A stretch of 25,000 nt of DNA, from assembly GCA_905221605.1 (NCBI GenBank), contig CAJNDS010001035.1:225001-250000 (forward strand), written 5' to 3'. A model generated the notes under the pieces. The model saw only the letters and a program-made list of their open reading frames with translations, searched no databases and was not told where the DNA came from. Positions within the stretch are counted from its first letter, which is position 1. Every line of letters starts with the position of its first letter. This DNA is from Symbiodinium natans. Taxonomy: Eukaryota; Sar; Dinophyceae; Suessiales; Symbiodiniaceae. The position numbers and the translations under genes were made by a program. Shown here in pieces: positions 23,540 to 25,000 of the stretch.

Positions 23540-23772
23540 CCTTAACCCAAACCCAAACCCCAAAGCCCAAAGCCCAAAGCCCAAAGCCCAAAGCCCCAAG
23601 CCCCAAGCCCCAAGCCCCAAGCCCCAAGCCCCAAGCCCCAAGCCCCAAGCCCCAAGCCCTAAACCCTAAACCCTAAACCCTAAACCCTAAACCCTAAACC
23701 CTAAACCCTAACCCTAAACCCGAAACCCTAAACCCTAAACCCTAAACCCTAAACCCTAAACCCTAAACCCTT
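23540..23772 (-). repeat. CCCTAAA array with graded variant blocks
   Basis: From left to right: AAACCC-type units, five AAAGCCC units, ten CCCCAAG units, then about sixteen CCCTAAA units. Each block is internally homogeneous. Confidence 0.92.
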
Positions 23773-23861
23773 AAGGTTATTTGGGCCTTCGGGCTTCGGG
23801 CAGTGAAGCCGACAAGGTGCTCCCATCTTTCAGCAGCATCGCAGGCCTCGCATGCCAGCGG
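23772..23861 (-). CDS. Candidate exon, hypothetical protein
   Basis: Between a 3' CCCTAAA block and a TTTAGGG block, the minus strand is open and protein-like (ACEACDAAERWEHLVGFTAR). The frame ends in TTA-AGG-GTT-TAG where the telomeric repeat begins, as expected if the repeat is intronic. A possible acceptor is the AG of GCATGCGAG at about 23847. Phase with the neighbouring candidate exon was not resolved. No family recognised. Confidence 0.4.
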
Positions 23862-23955
23862 TTTAGGGTTTAGGGTTTAGGGTTTAGGGTTTAGGGTTTA
23901 GGGTTTCGGGTTTGGGGTTTAGGGTTTCGGGTGTCGGGTTTAGGGTTTGGGGCTC
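23861..23955 (+). repeat. TTTAGGG array
   Basis: Seven perfect units, then TTTCGGG/TTTGGGG variants. 23960-24165 to its right is T- and G-rich low-complexity sequence with no supported gene. Confidence 0.9.
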
Positions 23956-24177
23956 TTCGTATTGTGGCTATGTTTTGGGGTCACTTTGGGTATGATTATA
24001 CAGTATACATATACGCCTGTTTTTTTCTTTTCATTTCTTTTATTTGCTGTTCTTTCTTCATTTTTTTTTTTGGGGGGGGTTGGTGGTTGGGGGTTTCTGT
24101 TGGGCGCTTTTTGGAAGGGCTGCTTTAAACCCAAGGGTTCCAGGGGGGCAAACAGCTTCGGAGCCTAAACCCTAAAC

Positions 24178-24223
24178 CCTGCGTCGCCAAACGCTCGGGG
24201 AACCTCACCCTACGAGCGGCGCC
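24178..24223 (-). CDS. Candidate short internal exon
   Basis: The island lies between two CCCTAAA arrays. On the minus strand it follows a TTAAG acceptor and reads GAARRVRFPERLATQ, then leaves through G|GTTTAGGG. The other two minus frames meet a stop within seven codons. Its phase-0 entry matches the phase-0 donor proposed at 24359. It is very short, so support is mainly the phase agreement. Confidence 0.35.
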
Positions 24224-24226
24224 CTT

Positions 24227-24292
24227 AACCCTAAACCCTAAACCCTAAACCCTAAACCCTAAACCCTAAACCCTAAACCCTAAACCCTAAAC
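24227..24292 (-). repeat. Perfect CCCTAAA array, ~9 units
   Basis: Lies inside the proposed intron 24359-24224. Confidence 0.92.
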
Positions 24293-24320
24293 GGACTGTG
24301 GTCCAAGAAGATGGCTTGTG

Positions 24321-25000
24321 TCAGGGCTGAGGTTCAACGCCTTTTCTGGCCTGACATACTTTGACAACGGGAGCCCAACGATCTAAACAGCCGAGCAGGA
24401 GGTTGGGAGCCCGAAGATCTAAACAGTCTAGTAAGAGGTAAGACGTGGTAGGAACTCGGAAGGGTTGAGGGTACAGGCTCGACATCCCGACCTTTCTACG
24501 CCTCTCCGATGAACCAGGAAAAACACCCGAAACCTTGGATGTGATCAGAGGCTTTTGATGGCCCTGCCCGGCCCGGTGTCTAGCGAAGGGACTGTTCAGG
24601 AATCGGTCGAGCCGACAGCCACGAACGTTGGAGATCCACCAACGCACAAGGGACTTCAAGGTAGCAGGTAAGCCGGTCTCAAAAACAGCAAAGATCACCT
24701 GCCATGGCTCCCGCTGCAATATCTGAGCGTCGCAAGCCATCCTGCGTAGCTCGCTGATGGGCTGCAGGCGCACGACGCTATCCTGCAATGGGTCTGTGAC
24801 TTTTCGTGCCTGGAGGCACCTGGCGACCTCCTTGTAGGTCTTAACTTGTTCTCGGTGCTTTGCCGTCCAAGGCCCGCGCTGGCACCCCGACATGTTCCAC
24901 CACGTCATGGAAGCCTCCCAGTACTCCATCGACAGCTCAAATATCTCGAGGCGCACGCTCAGGCCATCGACGTCATCTGCTGGTTGCATCGTCAGAAGTT
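24321..25000 (-). CDS. Partial hypothetical protein, largest open frame, runs off the right edge
   Basis: This minus-strand frame is open from the right edge to a TGA at 24321-24323, about 226 codons. It is the longest in the window and contains no telomeric repeat. The first in-window ATG is at 24989-24987, but Leu-Leu-Thr precede it in frame, so the true start is probably outside. The product looks soluble, rich in Trp, Arg and Leu (for example EYWEASMTWWNMSGCQRG), with an Arg/Lys-rich middle. Near the C-terminus a short duplication gives LLLDCLDLRAP and LLLGCLDRWAP, matching a tandem DNA repeat of about 33 bp at 24370-24435. A GTATGT donor at 24359-24354, directly after an in-frame AAA codon, would end the exon at 24360 and join it in phase with the island at 24223. 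In that case the last 13 residues and the stop are intronic. No family was recognised. The length makes a chance frame unlikely. Confidence 0.5.
   Translation of the reverse strand, partial: LLTMQPADDVDGLSVRLEIFELSMEYWEASMTWWNMSGCQRGPWTAKHREQVKTYKEVARCLQARKVTDPLQDSVVRLQPISELRRMACDAQILQREPWQVIFAVFETGLPATLKSLVRWWISNVRGCRLDRFLNSPFARHRAGQGHQKPLITSKVSGVFPGSSERRRKVGMSSLYPQPFRVPTTSYLLLDCLDLRAPNLLLGCLDRWAPVVKVCQARKGVEPQP

Noticed and set aside
1-25000. The whole window as a subtelomere or chromosome end
   Set aside because: Arrays occur in both orientations throughout, none is terminal, and unique coding-like islands lie between all of them.

Overview
This looks like nuclear DNA of a eukaryote with the plant/alga-type telomere repeat TTTAGGG. 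Dinoflagellates, chromerids, green algae and land plants all use that repeat, and the window does not decide between them. No long uninterrupted gene, rRNA, tRNA, CRISPR array or bacterial operon is visible. About fifty TTTAGGG/CCCTAAA arrays, from 30 to about 280 bp and in both orientations, are spread through the whole window. They separate short non-telomeric islands, mostly 40-300 bp. The window is therefore not a chromosome end but a region saturated with interstitial telomeric repeats.

Reading the islands on the minus strand gives a consistent picture. Most hold a protein-like open frame, often entered through an AG acceptor (CAG, TAG or AAG) and left near a GT donor. Several neighbouring islands join in compatible phase: 24360/24223, 22905/22796, 22699/22569, 20768/20626, 19802/19683 and 18658/18445. 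My best reading is one or more intron-rich minus-strand genes whose introns are built largely from telomeric repeats. On the sense strand each TTTAGGGTTTAGGG pair contains both a possible donor (G|GTTTAG) and a possible acceptor (TTTAG|G). The exon calls were made by eye, no protein family was recognised, and some islands are also open in other frames or on the plus strand, so each call is provisional. A likely gene end (stop codon) lies at 20568. The longest open frame, 24321 to the right edge, continues out of the window.

The left part (1-10 kb) also carries mobile or repeat elements. A 2,002-bp element at 2740-4741 has 47-bp imperfect terminal inverted repeats, a perfect 10-bp flanking direct repeat and an interior made of four kinds of tandem repeat. 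A small family of MITE-like inverted repeats lies at 6448-6607 and 8197-8330, with a possible relative near 23.1 kb. A 101-bp dispersed repeat occurs at 712-812 and 9298-9398. Poly-G/poly-C tracts of 15-44 nt recur, as do microsatellites and variant telomeric blocks (TTTGGGG, TTGAGGGG, TTTAGGGG, TTTAAGGG, CCCCAAG).

Layout: 1-2.7 kb, arrays with scattered coding-like islands; 2.7-4.75 kb, transposon-like element; 4.75-9.4 kb, arrays, MITEs and an AT-rich microsatellite island at 6.95-7.5 kb; 9.4-13 kb, arrays, poly-C and a 10-bp minisatellite at 11.8-12.2 kb; 13-24.3 kb, the densest run of candidate minus-strand exons between arrays; 24.3-25 kb, the largest coding block.
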